64,000 bases of DNA from Sphingosinicella sp. (GTDB taxonomy: Bacteria; Pseudomonadota; Alphaproteobacteria; Sphingomonadales; Sphingomonadaceae): contig NZ_JACESP010000020.1 of assembly GCF_013911755.1 (NCBI RefSeq), forward strand, positions 1 through 64,000. The letters are read 5' to 3'. The notes beneath the pieces are model-generated. The model made no database searches. It saw nothing but the letters and a program-made list of their open reading frames with translations, and was not told the DNA's origin. Position 1 is the stretch's first letter, and every line of letters begins with the position of its first letter. The position numbers and the translations under genes were made by a program. Shown here piece after piece: positions 48,426-57,454 of the stretch.

Positions 48426-49039
48426 AGACCAAGCAGCCGTTCGACGGCAAACCGCATCGCCGCCTCCGCATCTTCAGGCTCGAGGTTCTGATCCTGCCGC
48501 AGGCGCTGCCACGACTGGAACCCCGTGACCATTTCGAACGCCGCGAACAACGCAGGGTTCGACCGGACCTCGGGGGGCAGGATCGCCTGCAGTGCCGCCC
48601 GCTCAATCGCGAGAAAGCGCCGGTGGGCATCCATCAGATATTCGGACTGGAACCGGCGCGCGTGCGCCGCGGTCTTGAACGGCATCAGCCGCTCGTAGAT
48701 GCGCGCCCGTCGCGTCACGACCTCTAGCGCCCTGCCCTGCCAGTCGCGCGCCTCGAACTGCGTCATCACCATCGGCAGGATTTCCGCCTCCAGCTGTGCG
48801 TTCAGTTCGCGGTAGAGGCTGTCCATCTCCTCGAAATGCCGGAAAACGGTACGGATCGAGACACCGGCCGCTTCGGCCACGCTTGTTGCATTGGGATCCA
48901 TGTTCCCGCCCTCGATCACGGCGCGCATCGCGGCGACGATCTGCACACGGCTTCGCTCGCTCCGCAGTCGGCGGCCATCGACGACCTCCTCACCGTGCGG
49001 CACCAGCCGGGTGACCTTGCCCATTGGAGCGGATGTCAT
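48422..49039 (-). CDS. TetR-family regulator
   Basis: The product is 205 residues from ATG 49039, which overlaps the methyltransferase stop in ATGA; an ATG at 49024 is also possible. The N-terminal helix-turn-helix reads ATSVAEAAGVSIRTVFRHF (about 38-56), and the C-terminal region is all-helical. It is the middle gene of a three-gene coupled operon (methyltransferase, TetR, formylglycine-generating enzyme). It may therefore regulate its own operon and perhaps the facing sulfatase genes. No operator could be identified. Confidence 0.88.
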   Translation of the reverse strand: MTSAPMGKVTRLVPHGEEVVDGRRLRSERSRVQIVAAMRAVIEGGNMDPNATSVAEAAGVSIRTVFRHFEEMDSLYRELNAQLEAEILPMVMTQFEARDWQGRALEVVTRRARIYERLMPFKTAAHARRFQSEYLMDAHRRFLAIERAALQAILPPEVRSNPALFAAFEMVTGFQSWQRLRQDQNLEPEDAEAAMRFAVERLLGL

Positions 49040-49662
49040 GAGGGTACCGCCGCACCCCAGCTCGCAAAGCCCGCAAAGCGCGGTGTCGATGGCAGGTACA
49101 TGGTTTCGAGGCGATCCACGCGAAAGCCGCTGTTCGCGAGCATCGCGACGGGCTGGCGCGTCAAGTGGCAGCCGCCGAAAACACGCGTCCAAACGGGCTC
49201 GATCCGCTGCTGCCAGCGCGCGACGTCCGCGTCGGGCGCGAGGCCGTGCTCGGAAAACAGCACGCGCCCGCCCGGCTTCAGCACGCGCCGCACCTCGCGA
49301 AGCGCTCGGCCCCAATCCGGGATCGTGCAGAGCACGAAGGTCACCACCGCCGTATCGATGCTTTCGTTCTCCAGCGGTAGGCTCTCCCCGCCCGTTTCGT
49401 GAAACTGCACGCGGTCCATGATCGCGGTGTGCCGCGCCCTCTCCCGGGCACGGGCGACCATGCCGGGCGCAGGCTCCACGGCATGAAGCCGCGTAACGCG
49501 CGCCGGATCATACAAAGCGAAATTCGTTCCCGCGCCGCAGCCGAGTTCAAGCACTGCCCCCGCAGCTTCCGGCACAACCTTCGCGCGCTGCCGCATGACC
49601 GGTTTCGACGTGCAGGCGCACGATACGATTGCCGGCACCGCATAGCGATCCCAAAAACCCAT
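49036..49662 (-). CDS. Class I SAM-dependent methyltransferase
   Basis: ATG 49662 follows AAGGAG at good spacing; the product is 208 residues. The SAM-binding motif I is VLELGCGAGTNFALYD, the acidic loop HAVEPAPGM follows, motif post-I is GESLPLENESIDTAV, and motif IV/V is FVLCTIPDWGRALREVRRVLKPGGRVLF. This is the Methyltransf_11 / UbiE-like type. The substrate is not predictable. It leads the operon that ends with the formylglycine-generating enzyme and is divergent from nhaA. Confidence 0.88.
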   Translation of the reverse strand: MGFWDRYAVPAIVSCACTSKPVMRQRAKVVPEAAGAVLELGCGAGTNFALYDPARVTRLHAVEPAPGMVARARERARHTAIMDRVQFHETGGESLPLENESIDTAVVTFVLCTIPDWGRALREVRRVLKPGGRVLFSEHGLAPDADVARWQQRIEPVWTRVFGGCHLTRQPVAMLANSGFRVDRLETMYLPSTPRFAGFASWGAAVPS

Positions 49663-49730
49663 TATTATATCTCCTTGAGCGAATAGTCGGACACCCGACG
49701 CGCGCGGGCAAGCAGCATATTTCGGCAGGT

Positions 49731-49790
49731 CAGGCGTCCGGTTTGGGGTTTTCGCCCCCAGCCGGCTCCTGTAACCCCATTCGGAGCGCA
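49731..49790 (+). ncRNA. Structured nhaA leader, candidate cation riboswitch
   Basis: GGGG (49745-49748) can pair locally with CCCC (49756-49759) inside an outer CCGG/CCGG pair (49738-49741 with 49762-49765). Alternatively TGGGGTT (49744-49750) can pair with AACCCCA (49773-49779). The latter lies in the loop of a GCTCC/GGAGC hairpin (49765-49769 with 49783-49787), giving an H-type pseudoknot. The two folds exclude each other. The element lies 26 bases before the nhaA start. Structured nhaA leaders of other bacteria include lithium/sodium riboswitches; membership in those classes is not shown here. Confidence 0.4.
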
Positions 49791-49815
49791 TGGTGAACGT
49801 TGCGGACGAGGTGAG

Positions 49816-51006
49816 ATGATAAACGATCTGCGCACTCTGGTGATCGAACGCCCACAGTCGGCGCTGCGCGAGTTCCTGCGGACGGAGTCCGCCGGCGGCA
49901 TCGTGCTGATGGCGGCTGCGGCGGCTGCACTGATCGTGGCCAATTCCCCACTTTCGGACGCGTATTTCAGCGCGCTCAAGACCTATGTCGGCCCGCTTTC
50001 GCTCAGCCACTGGATCAACGACGGGCTGATGGCGATCTTCTTCCTGCTCGTCGGGCTGGAAGTGAAGCGCGAGCTGCTGGACGGCCAGCTTTCGACGTGG
50101 GAACGCCGTATCCTCCCAGGCGCCGCCGCAGCAGGCGGCATGATCGTGCCCGCGCTCATCTTCGCCGCATTCAACGTCGGTGACGCCGCCACGATTCGCG
50201 GCTGGGCGATCCCTTCCGCCACCGACATCGCCTTCGCGCTCGGCGTCCTTACGCTGCTGGGCCCGCGCGTGCCCGTGTCGCTCAAAGTGTTCCTGACCGC
50301 TGTTGCCATCATCGACGACCTCGGCGCCATCGTGATCATCGCGCTGTTCTATACGGCCGAACTCAATCTCGCCGCGCTTGTGGCGGCGGTGCTGCTGATC
50401 GCGGTGCTGTATGGCTTCAACCGCTTCGGCATCCGTTCGCTCTGGCCCTACCTGATCGTGGGCGCCGGCGTGTGGACGGCGATGCTGCTTTCAGGCGTTC
50501 ATGCGACGCTCGCAGGCGTTGCCGTCGCGCTCACCATCCCGCTGACACAGACGGCGACCCACATCGACGACGAACATTCCCCGCTGCACCGGCTCGAACA
50601 CGCAATTGCAGGTTGGGTCGCGTTTGCGATCGTGCCAATCTTCGGCTTCGCCAACGCGGGGCTTTCGTTCGCGAACGTCACTGCGGAAATGCTCGTCAGC
50701 CCGATCGTGCTCGGCATCACGCTCGGCCTTTTCATGGGAAAGCAGGTCGGCGTGTTCGGCGTGATCTGGGTGATGAAGAAGCTCGGCCTCGCCGACTATC
50801 CGGTCCACGCCTCTACTGCGCAGGTCTATGGCGTGGCGCTGCTCTGCGGCATCGGCTTCACGATGAGCCTGTTCATCGGCGGCCTCTCCTATGCCTCCGA
50901 CATCTATCTCGACGAGGTGAAGCTCGGCGTGCTCGGGGGCTCGCTGCTCTCGGGCATCCTCGGGGCGGTGGTGCTGTCGATCGCACGCCGCGAACCGGCG
51001 CCGTAA
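49816..51006 (+). CDS. nhaA: Na+/H+ antiporter NhaA
   Basis: The 396-residue protein has the standard NhaA length and about twelve membrane segments. The ion-binding pair is seen in [18 protein letters not shown] (the two adjacent aspartates, equivalent to Asp163/Asp164 of E. coli). The helix motif [15 protein letters not shown] and the pH-sensor end [10 protein letters not shown] are also present. GAGGTGAG precedes the ATG. It exchanges internal Na+ or Li+ for external protons at alkaline pH. It is convergent with tesB, with two bases between the stops, and its leader is unusually structured. Confidence 0.96.
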   Translation: MINDLRTLVIERPQSALREFLRTESAGGIVLMAAAAAALIVANSPLSDAYFSALKTYVGPLSLSHWINDGLMAIFFLLVGLEVKRELLDGQLSTWERRILPGAAAAGGMIVPALIFAAFNVGDAATIRGWAIPSATDIAFALGVLTLLGPRVPVSLKVFLTAVAIIDDLGAIVIIALFYTAELNLAALVAAVLLIAVLYGFNRFGIRSLWPYLIVGAGVWTAMLLSGVHATLAGVAVALTIPLTQTATHIDDEHSPLHRLEHAIAGWVAFAIVPIFGFANAGLSFANVTAEMLVSPIVLGITLGLFMGKQVGVFGVIWVMKKLGLADYPVHASTAQVYGVALLCGIGFTMSLFIGGLSYASDIYLDEVKLGVLGGSLLSGILGAVVLSIARREPAP

Positions 51007-51008
51007 CG

Positions 51009-51878
51009 TCAGGCGAGGTCGCGGTTCCGGATCAGCCCTTCCTGCGTCACCGAAGCGACGAGCACGCCGGAGCGGTCGTAGATGAGCCCGCGGTTGAAAC
51101 CGCGTGCGCCGGAGGAGCGTGGGCTGTCCTGCACGTAGAGCAGCCAGTCGTCGACGCGGAACGGTGCGTGGAACCACAGCGCGTGATCGAGGCTGGCGAT
51201 CTGCATCGCTTCGTCCCACCAGGCGATGTTGTGCGGCCGCTCGCTTGTCGACAAGAGCGTCATATCGGAGGCGTAGGCCAACATGCAGCGATGCAGCGCG
51301 GCATCGTCCGGCACCGGCGCGATTGCCTTGAACCAGATGTTCTGCTGCGGCGGCCTCGCCCCGCTGCCCGGTATCGACGGATCGACGCGGCGGAACTCGA
51401 TCGGCCGTTCCTGTAGAAAGCGCTCGAGCGCCGCCTCGGGAATCTGATCGGCGAACTGCAGCCGCCAGTCCATGTCGCTGATCAGCGTTTCCGGAGCCGG
51501 CACATCGGGCATGTCGAACTGATGCTCCAGCCCCTTTTCCTCGACCTGGAACGACGCCGCGAGGTTGAAAATCGGACGGCCGTGCTGGATGGCGATGACA
51601 CGCCGGGTGGAGAAGCTCTTGCCGTCGCGGTCGCGCTCGACCTGATAGACGACGGGGACACTATGGTCGCCTTCGCGCATGAAATAAGCGTGGAGACTGT
51701 GCGGCGGGCGATCGTCCGCGACCGTGCGGCTCGCCGCGACGAGCGCCTGCGCGATCACCTGCCCGCCGAACAGTCGGCGGAAGCCCTCGCCCGTGTTGCG
51801 GCCGCGGAACAGGTTTTCCTCGATCCGTTCCAGATCGAGCGCGGACACGAGATCCGCAACCATCTCCTCCGCGTTCAT
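51009..51878 (-). CDS. tesB: Acyl-CoA thioesterase II
   Basis: The product is 289 residues with two hot-dog domains. The first contains FGGQVIAQALVAASRTV and HSLHAYFMREGD; the second contains AYASDMTLLST, with the catalytic Asp of the TesB triad, and SLDHALWFH followed by WLLYVQDSP. It hydrolyses medium- to long-chain acyl-CoA to free acid and CoA. ATG 51878 overlaps the TGA of the epimerase gene (TGATG), so the two are translationally coupled. The in-frame TTG at 51881 is a less likely start. Confidence 0.93.
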   Translation of the reverse strand: MNAEEMVADLVSALDLERIEENLFRGRNTGEGFRRLFGGQVIAQALVAASRTVADDRPPHSLHAYFMREGDHSVPVVYQVERDRDGKSFSTRRVIAIQHGRPIFNLAASFQVEEKGLEHQFDMPDVPAPETLISDMDWRLQFADQIPEAALERFLQERPIEFRRVDPSIPGSGARPPQQNIWFKAIAPVPDDAALHRCMLAYASDMTLLSTSERPHNIAWWDEAMQIASLDHALWFHAPFRVDDWLLYVQDSPRSSGARGFNRGLIYDRSGVLVASVTQEGLIRNRDLA

Positions 51879-52300
51879 CAATGCGCGTCCTTCGGCGTTT
51901 CCATCAGTTCGATAAGGACCCCGCCCATGTCCTTGGGATGAATGAAGATCACCGGCGTGCCATGTGCGCCGATGCGCGGTTCGCCGGTGCCGAGAACGGT
52001 GGCGCCCTTTGCGCGCATGTCGTCACGCGCGGCAATGATGTCCGGCACTTCGAAACACACGTGGTGCTGGCCGCCCGCCGGGTTCTTTTTCAGGAAACCG
52101 TGGATGGGCGAATCGTCGCCGTAAGGCTCGATCAGTTCGATCTGGCTGTTCGGTGTATCGACGAAACAGACCCACACGCCCTGCGCGGGCAGTGCGAATT
52201 TTTCGTGGATCTTCGTCGCGCCAAGGAAATCGCGATAGACGGCGACGGCCTTGTCGATCGACGGGGTTGCGATCCCGACATGGTTCAAGCGTCCGATCAT
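51878..52300 (-). CDS. mce: Methylmalonyl-CoA epimerase
   Basis: This 140-residue VOC-fold protein has the conserved metal ligands His in LNHVGIA, Glu in QIELIEP, His in GGQHHVCFEV and Glu in LIELMET. It interconverts the R and S forms of methylmalonyl-CoA in propionyl-CoA use. ATG 52300 follows AAGGAGG, a near-perfect site; the upstream in-frame extension has none. It is coupled to tesB; the mutase genes are not in the window. Confidence 0.92.
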   Translation of the reverse strand: MIGRLNHVGIATPSIDKAVAVYRDFLGATKIHEKFALPAQGVWVCFVDTPNSQIELIEPYGDDSPIHGFLKKNPAGGQHHVCFEVPDIIAARDDMRAKGATVLGTGEPRIGAHGTPVIFIHPKDMGGVLIELMETPKDAH

Positions 52301-52374
52301 TTGGGCCTCCTTCACCGCATGTTGCATCTGCGAAGAAGGCCCATAAACCCCGGCGGGCGCCGGACGCAACCCGG

Positions 52375-54468
52375 CTAGAAACTGAGGCTGAGCGTCGCCC
52401 GCACGTCGCGGCCCGCAAGCGGCACGTAGTCCTTGGTGAAGCTCGCGTGGCGGCGCGCATCGACATCGAACAGGTTGTTCGCCGAAAGCTGCAGCGTCGC
52501 GGGGCTATCGGCACCGAGGACGCGCCACAAGACGGAGGCGTTCACCAGCGTGTGCGAGCCGGTTTCGGTTTCGAACGCGGCAACGCGCGTCTGCTTGTCG
52601 CTCCATTCCACCTCGACGCGGCCCGTGACGAGATCCGACTGCGCCTCGATGCCGCCGAGCACCCGAAGCGGCGGGATGCGCGGCGCGGGGCCGACCGAAT
52701 CGATCTTCGCGCGGACGTAGTCCGCCACACCGTCGGCAACGAAGCGGAAATCCCCGGCCGTGAACAGCGGCGCGGAGAGTTCGGCTTCGAGCCCATAATA
52801 GGTCGCGTCGGCCTGCGAATACTGGAAGACGGGAAGCTCGTCTTCTTCCAGCCCCGTGTCGGCCTCGTAGATGTAGTTCTTGAACCAGCTCGCGAAGGCG
52901 CCCAGCGAGAAGGCGACACCGCCCGTCTCCCCGCGCAGGAAGGCTTCGAGACCCCAGCTCTTTTCCTTGGCGAGCGTCGGATCACCGACCTCGAACGCCT
53001 GTGTCGCGATGTGCGGGCCGTTCGAGAACAGCTCCTCGGCGGAGGGAGCACGCACGGCGCGCGAGCCGTTGATGCCGATGTTGATGCCGTCCGTCAGTTC
53101 GTAGCGTGCGCCAAGTGCGGCGGAAAAGGCATTGAAATGACGACTGATGCCGACCGCGTTCGAAGTCACGTTGGTGCGCTCGTAGCGCCCCGACGCCTCG
53201 ACACCGAGCGCGCCGAGGTTCAACTCCTGGACGGTGAACAGGCCGAACTGTTCGGTTTCGTTCGGCGGCAGGAAGGCTTCTTCGCCGACGGCCGAGAAAT
53301 CGCGGATGTAGAACTGGCCGCCGAACGCACCGTTCCACGCGCCGCGCTTCGCCTGAACGAGCTCGACGCGGCCCTCGACGCCCTGGTTGTCAAACACCGT
53401 GCCGACCTCGTCGCCCTCGAACTCGGTGTGCGTGTAATCAGCGTAGCCGACGCGCACGCGCAGCTTTTCGAGGAAGCCTTCGCCAAGCTCGACCTCGCCG
53501 CGCACGTCGGCGCGCCACTGCTTGAGGCCGATGCTGACGTCGCCGTGCTCGTGGCCCTCTTCCTCGCCTTCCTCCTCGCCCTCCTCATGCTCGTGCAGCA
53601 CGGGCCGTTCCGGAACGCCGTAGTTCGAATTGAAATAGCCGACCGAAAAGCCGAGCGAACCACCGTCGGTAATGATCGAGAGACCGCCGCCCGCCGTCTT
53701 CGTGCGCGTGAAGCTGTTCGGTAGGCGGCCGCGGATGCCCGCAGCCTCGGCGGCCTCTTCGTCGCCTTCCGCGGCGTGTTCCAGAGCCTCTGCGCGCAGT
53801 TCAGGCGCCAGCCCATAGCCGCCAATGCGCAGGTCGTTCGTGTCGCGCCAGCTACCGTCGACGTGGGCGACGATCGTGTCGGTAAGCGCCGCGTCGATGC
53901 CGGCGGCAACGCTGACCTCATCCGCCGCGCTCGCGACGCTACCGATCGCATCGACATGCACGCCGTGCTCCGGGACCGAACGCGGGATACGCTTGTCGAG
54001 GACGTTGACGACGCCGCCGATCGCCGACGAGCCATACAGCAGCGACGCGGGACCGCGGATGATCTCGACGCGCTGCGCGGTGATCGGGTCGATCGTGACC
54101 GCATGATCGGCCGACGTGTTGGAAACGTCGATCGAACCGATACCATCCGTCAGAACGCGGATGCGCTCACCCTGCATGCCGCGCAGGACGGGGCGCGAGG
54201 CGCCGGGCGAGAAGCTTGTCGCCGAAACGCCGGGCTGGCGGGCGATGACTTCGCCGATCTGCGGCTGCAGCGACTGCCGGAGCTCGCCTTCGGTCATCAC
54301 CGAGGTGCCCGAGAGAAGGTCGGCGCGCGAGCGGGCGTAAGGCGCGGTCACCACGATATCGTCGCCGATCGTGTGCAGGTCGTCGCTCTTCTGCTCGCCG
54401 GAGGCCTGTGCAAACGCCGGAAGCGCAAGAACCTGAACCGCACACGCGGCGAGAAGCATCGAACGCAT
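52375..54468 (-). CDS. TonB-dependent receptor, probable zinc importer (ZnuD-like)
   Basis: ATG 54468 lies about nine bases after GGGAG and gives 697 residues. A signal peptide (ALPAFAQ), TonB box DDIVVTAPY, plug (VLRGMQGERIRVLTDGIG, IEIIRGP-like VEIIRGPASLLYGSSAIGG) and full barrel ending LSLSF are seen. Extracellular-type loops are rich in Glu and His, notably HEHEEGEEEGEEEGHEHGD near residue 300. Such loops are the hallmark of ZnuD-type zinc receptors. A Zur-like palindrome lies about 45 bases upstream. The function is inferred from loop chemistry and the operator. Confidence 0.88.
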   Translation of the reverse strand: MRSMLLAACAVQVLALPAFAQASGEQKSDDLHTIGDDIVVTAPYARSRADLLSGTSVMTEGELRQSLQPQIGEVIARQPGVSATSFSPGASRPVLRGMQGERIRVLTDGIGSIDVSNTSADHAVTIDPITAQRVEIIRGPASLLYGSSAIGGVVNVLDKRIPRSVPEHGVHVDAIGSVASAADEVSVAAGIDAALTDTIVAHVDGSWRDTNDLRIGGYGLAPELRAEALEHAAEGDEEAAEAAGIRGRLPNSFTRTKTAGGGLSIITDGGSLGFSVGYFNSNYGVPERPVLHEHEEGEEEGEEEGHEHGDVSIGLKQWRADVRGEVELGEGFLEKLRVRVGYADYTHTEFEGDEVGTVFDNQGVEGRVELVQAKRGAWNGAFGGQFYIRDFSAVGEEAFLPPNETEQFGLFTVQELNLGALGVEASGRYERTNVTSNAVGISRHFNAFSAALGARYELTDGINIGINGSRAVRAPSAEELFSNGPHIATQAFEVGDPTLAKEKSWGLEAFLRGETGGVAFSLGAFASWFKNYIYEADTGLEEDELPVFQYSQADATYYGLEAELSAPLFTAGDFRFVADGVADYVRAKIDSVGPAPRIPPLRVLGGIEAQSDLVTGRVEVEWSDKQTRVAAFETETGSHTLVNASVLWRVLGADSPATLQLSANNLFDVDARRHASFTKDYVPLAGRDVRATLSLSF

Positions 54469-54510
54469 GACCACGAACTCCCTTTTTTCTGATGGGAGGC
54501 CGTTTAGAAT

Positions 54511-54528
54511 GTAATGTTATAACTTGTC
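54511..54528 (-). promoter_or_regulatory. Zur-like operator upstream of the zinc-type TonB receptor
   Basis: GTAATGTTATAACTTGTC contains the palindromic core TGTTATAACT, close to Zur/Fur-family zinc boxes. It lies about 45 bases before the receptor start in an AT-rich promoter. The match is by eye to a remembered consensus. Confidence 0.5.
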
Positions 54529-54530
54529 AA

Positions 54531-55376
54531 TTATTGTGGTGCGATGCTCTCGGCGAAAGCGATGAGATCGCGGGCCTGCGCGGCGTGGAGCACCTCGACG
54601 ATCTTGCCATCGAGCGTCGCGACGCCTTTTCCTTCGGCCTTCGCCGCTTCGAACGTCGCGACAATGCGGCGGGCCTGCTCCACCTCGGCAGCGGAGGGCG
54701 AAAAGACGCGGTTCGCGGTTTCGATCTGCGCGGGGTGGATCAGCGTCTTGCCGTCGAAGCCGAGCGCCTTGCCCTGAAGCGTCACCGCCTCCAGCCCCTC
54801 CATATCCTTGATATCGGGGTACATGGCGTCGAACGCCATGATGCCGGCGGCGCGCGCGGCAATGACGATCCGCTGCAGCGCGTACTGCATTTCGGCACGC
54901 GCCGGGCCGACGCGGCAGCCGAGATCCTTTTCGAGATCGGCAGCGCCGACGACGAGCGCGGCGACACCCGGGGTATCGGCGATCGCGTCGACCGCCTGCA
55001 CCCCGCGCGGCGTCTCGATCATCGCCCACACCGGCACACCGCCTGCGAGGCGCACCGCCTCCGCTGCTTCGTCCGCGCTGCTCACCTTGGGCACGACGAC
55101 GGCTGCGGGCTGGGCGGAACGGACGGCGAGGAAATCCGCCTCGCACCACTGCGTGCCAATGCCGTTGACGCGGATCGCGACCGTGCGGCGACCCCAGCCG
55201 CCCACCGTCACCGCTTCGGCGGCGGCGGCGCGGGCGGCTGGTTTTGCGTCAGGCGCGACGGCGTCCTCAAGGTCGAGGATCACCACGTCGGCATCCAGCG
55301 TCCGCGCCTTCTCGACGGCGCGCGCATTCGCGGCCGGAAGATAGAGCGCACTGCGGTAAGCGCGAAAATCGGTCAT
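54531..55376 (-). CDS. CitE-like HpcH/HpaI aldolase/lyase
   Basis: The 281-residue protein starts at ATG 55376 ([17 protein letters not shown]). It shows the citrate lyase beta subunit/HpcH fold: [15 protein letters not shown], the Arg in VAIRVNG, metal Glu in [10 protein letters not shown], Asp in [11 protein letters not shown], and KTLIHPAQI near the end. Members cleave acyl-CoA substrates such as malyl-CoA or citramalyl-CoA. No CitF or CitD partners are present, so it is a stand-alone lyase, and the substrate is not set by sequence. It is divergent from the SPFH gene. Confidence 0.88.
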   Translation of the reverse strand: MTDFRAYRSALYLPAANARAVEKARTLDADVVILDLEDAVAPDAKPAARAAAAEAVTVGGWGRRTVAIRVNGIGTQWCEADFLAVRSAQPAAVVVPKVSSADEAAEAVRLAGGVPVWAMIETPRGVQAVDAIADTPGVAALVVGAADLEKDLGCRVGPARAEMQYALQRIVIAARAAGIMAFDAMYPDIKDMEGLEAVTLQGKALGFDGKTLIHPAQIETANRVFSPSAAEVEQARRIVATFEAAKAEGKGVATLDGKIVEVLHAAQARDLIAFAESIAPQ

Positions 55377-55440
55377 GGCGTTAAGATTCCCTGTGGAATT
55401 CGTGCTATGGCGGTCCAATATCGCTGTGGGCAACCGATTT

Positions 55441-56430
55441 ATGGGGGACATGGATATGGGTGGCGGACTTTTCGTAATCTTCCTGGCGGCGCTCGCCGTC
55501 GTGTTCGTGTGGAGTGCGGTCGTCGTCGTCCGGCAGGGCTATGAATATACGATCGAGCGCTTCGGCCGCTTCACGCAGGTCGCAAAGCCCGGCTTCACGC
55601 TGATCCTGCCGTTCATCGATCGCGTCGGCCGCAAGGTCAACATGATGGAGCAGGTGCTCGATATTCCGGGACAGGAAATCATCACCAAGGACAACGCCAT
55701 GGTTTCCGTGGACGGCGTGGTGTTCTTCCAGGTGCTCGATGCCGCGAAGGCCGCTTATGAGGTCTCCGACGTCTATGTCGCGATCCTGCAGCTCACCACG
55801 ACCAACCTGCGCACCGTGATGGGCTCCATGGACCTCGACGAGACGCTGTCGCGCCGTGACGAGATCAATGCCCGGCTGCTGCATGTCGTCGATGACGCGA
55901 CGACATCGTGGGGCGTGAAGATCACGCGCGTCGAGGTGAAGGACATCCGCCCGCCGCAGGACATCGTGAACTCGATGGCGCGGCAGATGAAGGCGGAACG
56001 CGAGAAGCGTGCCGCGATTCTGGAAGCTGAAGGTCTGCGCGCTTCGGAAATCCTGAAAGCGGAAGGCCAGAAGCAATCGCAGATCCTGGAAGCCGAAGGC
56101 CGCCGCGAGGCTGCGTTCCGCGACGCCGAGGCGCGCGAGCGCGAGGCGGAGGCCGAAGCCAAGGCGACCGAAATGGTCTCGAACGCCATCGCCAGCGGCA
56201 ACGCGCAGGCGATCAACTACTTCGTCGCGCAGAAATATGTGGACGCGATGCACGCCTTCGCAAGCTCGCCGAACGCCAAGACGATCTTCATGCCGCTGGA
56301 AGCCACGAGCCTCGTCGGCACGATCGGCGGCATCGGCGAACTGGTAAAGGCCGTGCGCGACGGCGGGGATACGCCGCCGCCAGCGCCCGCGCCACGCCCG
56401 CGCCGTCCGGGTCCGTTCGAGCAGGCCTGA
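55441..56430 (+). CDS. SPFH/Band 7 membrane protein (QmcA/stomatin-like)
   Basis: From ATG 55441 the product is 329 residues; ATGs at 55450 and 55456 also suit the GGGGG site. An N-terminal membrane helix ([21 protein letters not shown]) precedes the Band 7 domain ([41 protein letters not shown]). A coiled coil follows, with repeated LEAEG/LKAEG units (about 205-250). The C-tail is proline-rich. Such proteins oligomerise in membrane microdomains and pair with NfeD, encoded 10 bases downstream. Confidence 0.92.
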   Translation: MGDMDMGGGLFVIFLAALAVVFVWSAVVVVRQGYEYTIERFGRFTQVAKPGFTLILPFIDRVGRKVNMMEQVLDIPGQEIITKDNAMVSVDGVVFFQVLDAAKAAYEVSDVYVAILQLTTTNLRTVMGSMDLDETLSRRDEINARLLHVVDDATTSWGVKITRVEVKDIRPPQDIVNSMARQMKAEREKRAAILEAEGLRASEILKAEGQKQSQILEAEGRREAAFRDAEAREREAEAEAKATEMVSNAIASGNAQAINYFVAQKYVDAMHAFASSPNAKTIFMPLEATSLVGTIGGIGELVKAVRDGGDTPPPAPAPRPRRPGPFEQA

Positions 56431-56440
56431 GGAGACCGCC

Positions 56441-56887
56441 ATGCCGGATTTCCAGAACTTCGAGATGACCTACTGGGTCTGGTTCGCCGCCGCCGCGGTG
56501 CTTGCGATCATGGAGATCATCGCACCCGGCATCTTCATGATCTGGCTCGCGATGGCCGCCGGCGTTACCGGCGTCGTCACGCTCGCGCTCGGCTTCGGGT
56601 GGGAACTGCAACTCGCGGTGTTCGCGATCCTGTCGGTCGTGGCGGTGTTCGTCGGCCGCAACTTCCTGAAGCGCAACCCGGTTGAAACCAGCGATACGGG
56701 GCTCAACCGCCGCGGCGAGCGGCTGGTCGGTACGCGCGTCAAGGTCGTGGAACCGATCATCGACGGGCGCGGGCGCGTGCAGGTCGGCGATTCGCCTTGG
56801 CTCGCCACCGGCCCCGACGCCGCGGCCGGCACCATGGTCCGCATCACCGGCGTTGACGGTGCGACGCTCCACGTCGAACCGGCATAA
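56441..56887 (+). CDS. NfeD-like membrane protein
   Basis: A 148-residue protein with membrane segments around residues 11-65 (WFAAAAVLAIMEIIAPGIFM; TLALGFGWELQL; FAILSVVAVFV). A C-terminal OB-fold domain contains LVGTRVKVVEPIIDGRGRVQVGDSPWLA. This is the short NfeD type that partners with SPFH proteins. GGAGACC precedes the ATG and the gene lies 10 bases after the SPFH stop. It ends two bases before the 3' end of the RNase P RNA gene on the other strand. Confidence 0.92.
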   Translation: MPDFQNFEMTYWVWFAAAAVLAIMEIIAPGIFMIWLAMAAGVTGVVTLALGFGWELQLAVFAILSVVAVFVGRNFLKRNPVETSDTGLNRRGERLVGTRVKVVEPIIDGRGRVQVGDSPWLATGPDAAAGTMVRITGVDGATLHVEPA

Positions 56888-56889
56888 AC

Positions 56890-57266
56890 GGTCAGAGGGT
56901 CTGTAAGCCGGGTTCTGTACTGCCCGCAAAGGCAGCGACGACCATTCCTCTAGGACGGCGCTCGCGCGCCGTCTCAAGCAACCTACCCGGGCGGTCCGGC
57001 CGGATAAGCCATGCGCCGCCCCTATTCGGTTTTGCTCCCGGTGGGGTTTGCCGTGCCGCTTCCGTTGCCGGTCGCGCGGTGCGCTCTTGCCGCACCCTTT
57101 CACCCTTGCCGTCCGGCCGAAACCATCGGGCGGTCTGCTCTCTGTGGCACTTTCCCTGGGGTCGCCCCCGCCGGGCGTTACCCGGCACCGTCTATCCGTG
57201 GAGCCCGGACTTTCCTCCCCGCCGTTCTTTCGAACCCTGGCGCGGCGGCCGTCCGACCCTCTGACC
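56890..57266 (-). ncRNA. rnpB: RNase P RNA (type A)
   Basis: On the minus strand the gene begins GGTCAGAGGGTCGG and contains the conserved block GAGGAAAGTCCGGGCTCC near the 5' end. It ends with ACAGAACCCGGCTTACAGAC followed by CCTCTGACC. Start and end pair to form helix P1. The ~377-base length fits alphaproteobacterial RNase P RNA. Confidence 0.93.
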
Positions 57267-57454
57267 GGGCATATAGATACGGTCAGGGGTTCGGATTGGC
57301 AAGGCAGCACCTGAACAGAGGCACTTGCAAGACCATCGAAACAGTAAGGTCTCGTTTCATGAATCCGTTGCCTCACCAAAAGGAATATTTGGCAAAACGC
57401 GTCTTGATACCCCCCAGAATCGTTCTAGATTTGTGAGACAGGGGGATGTCCATC

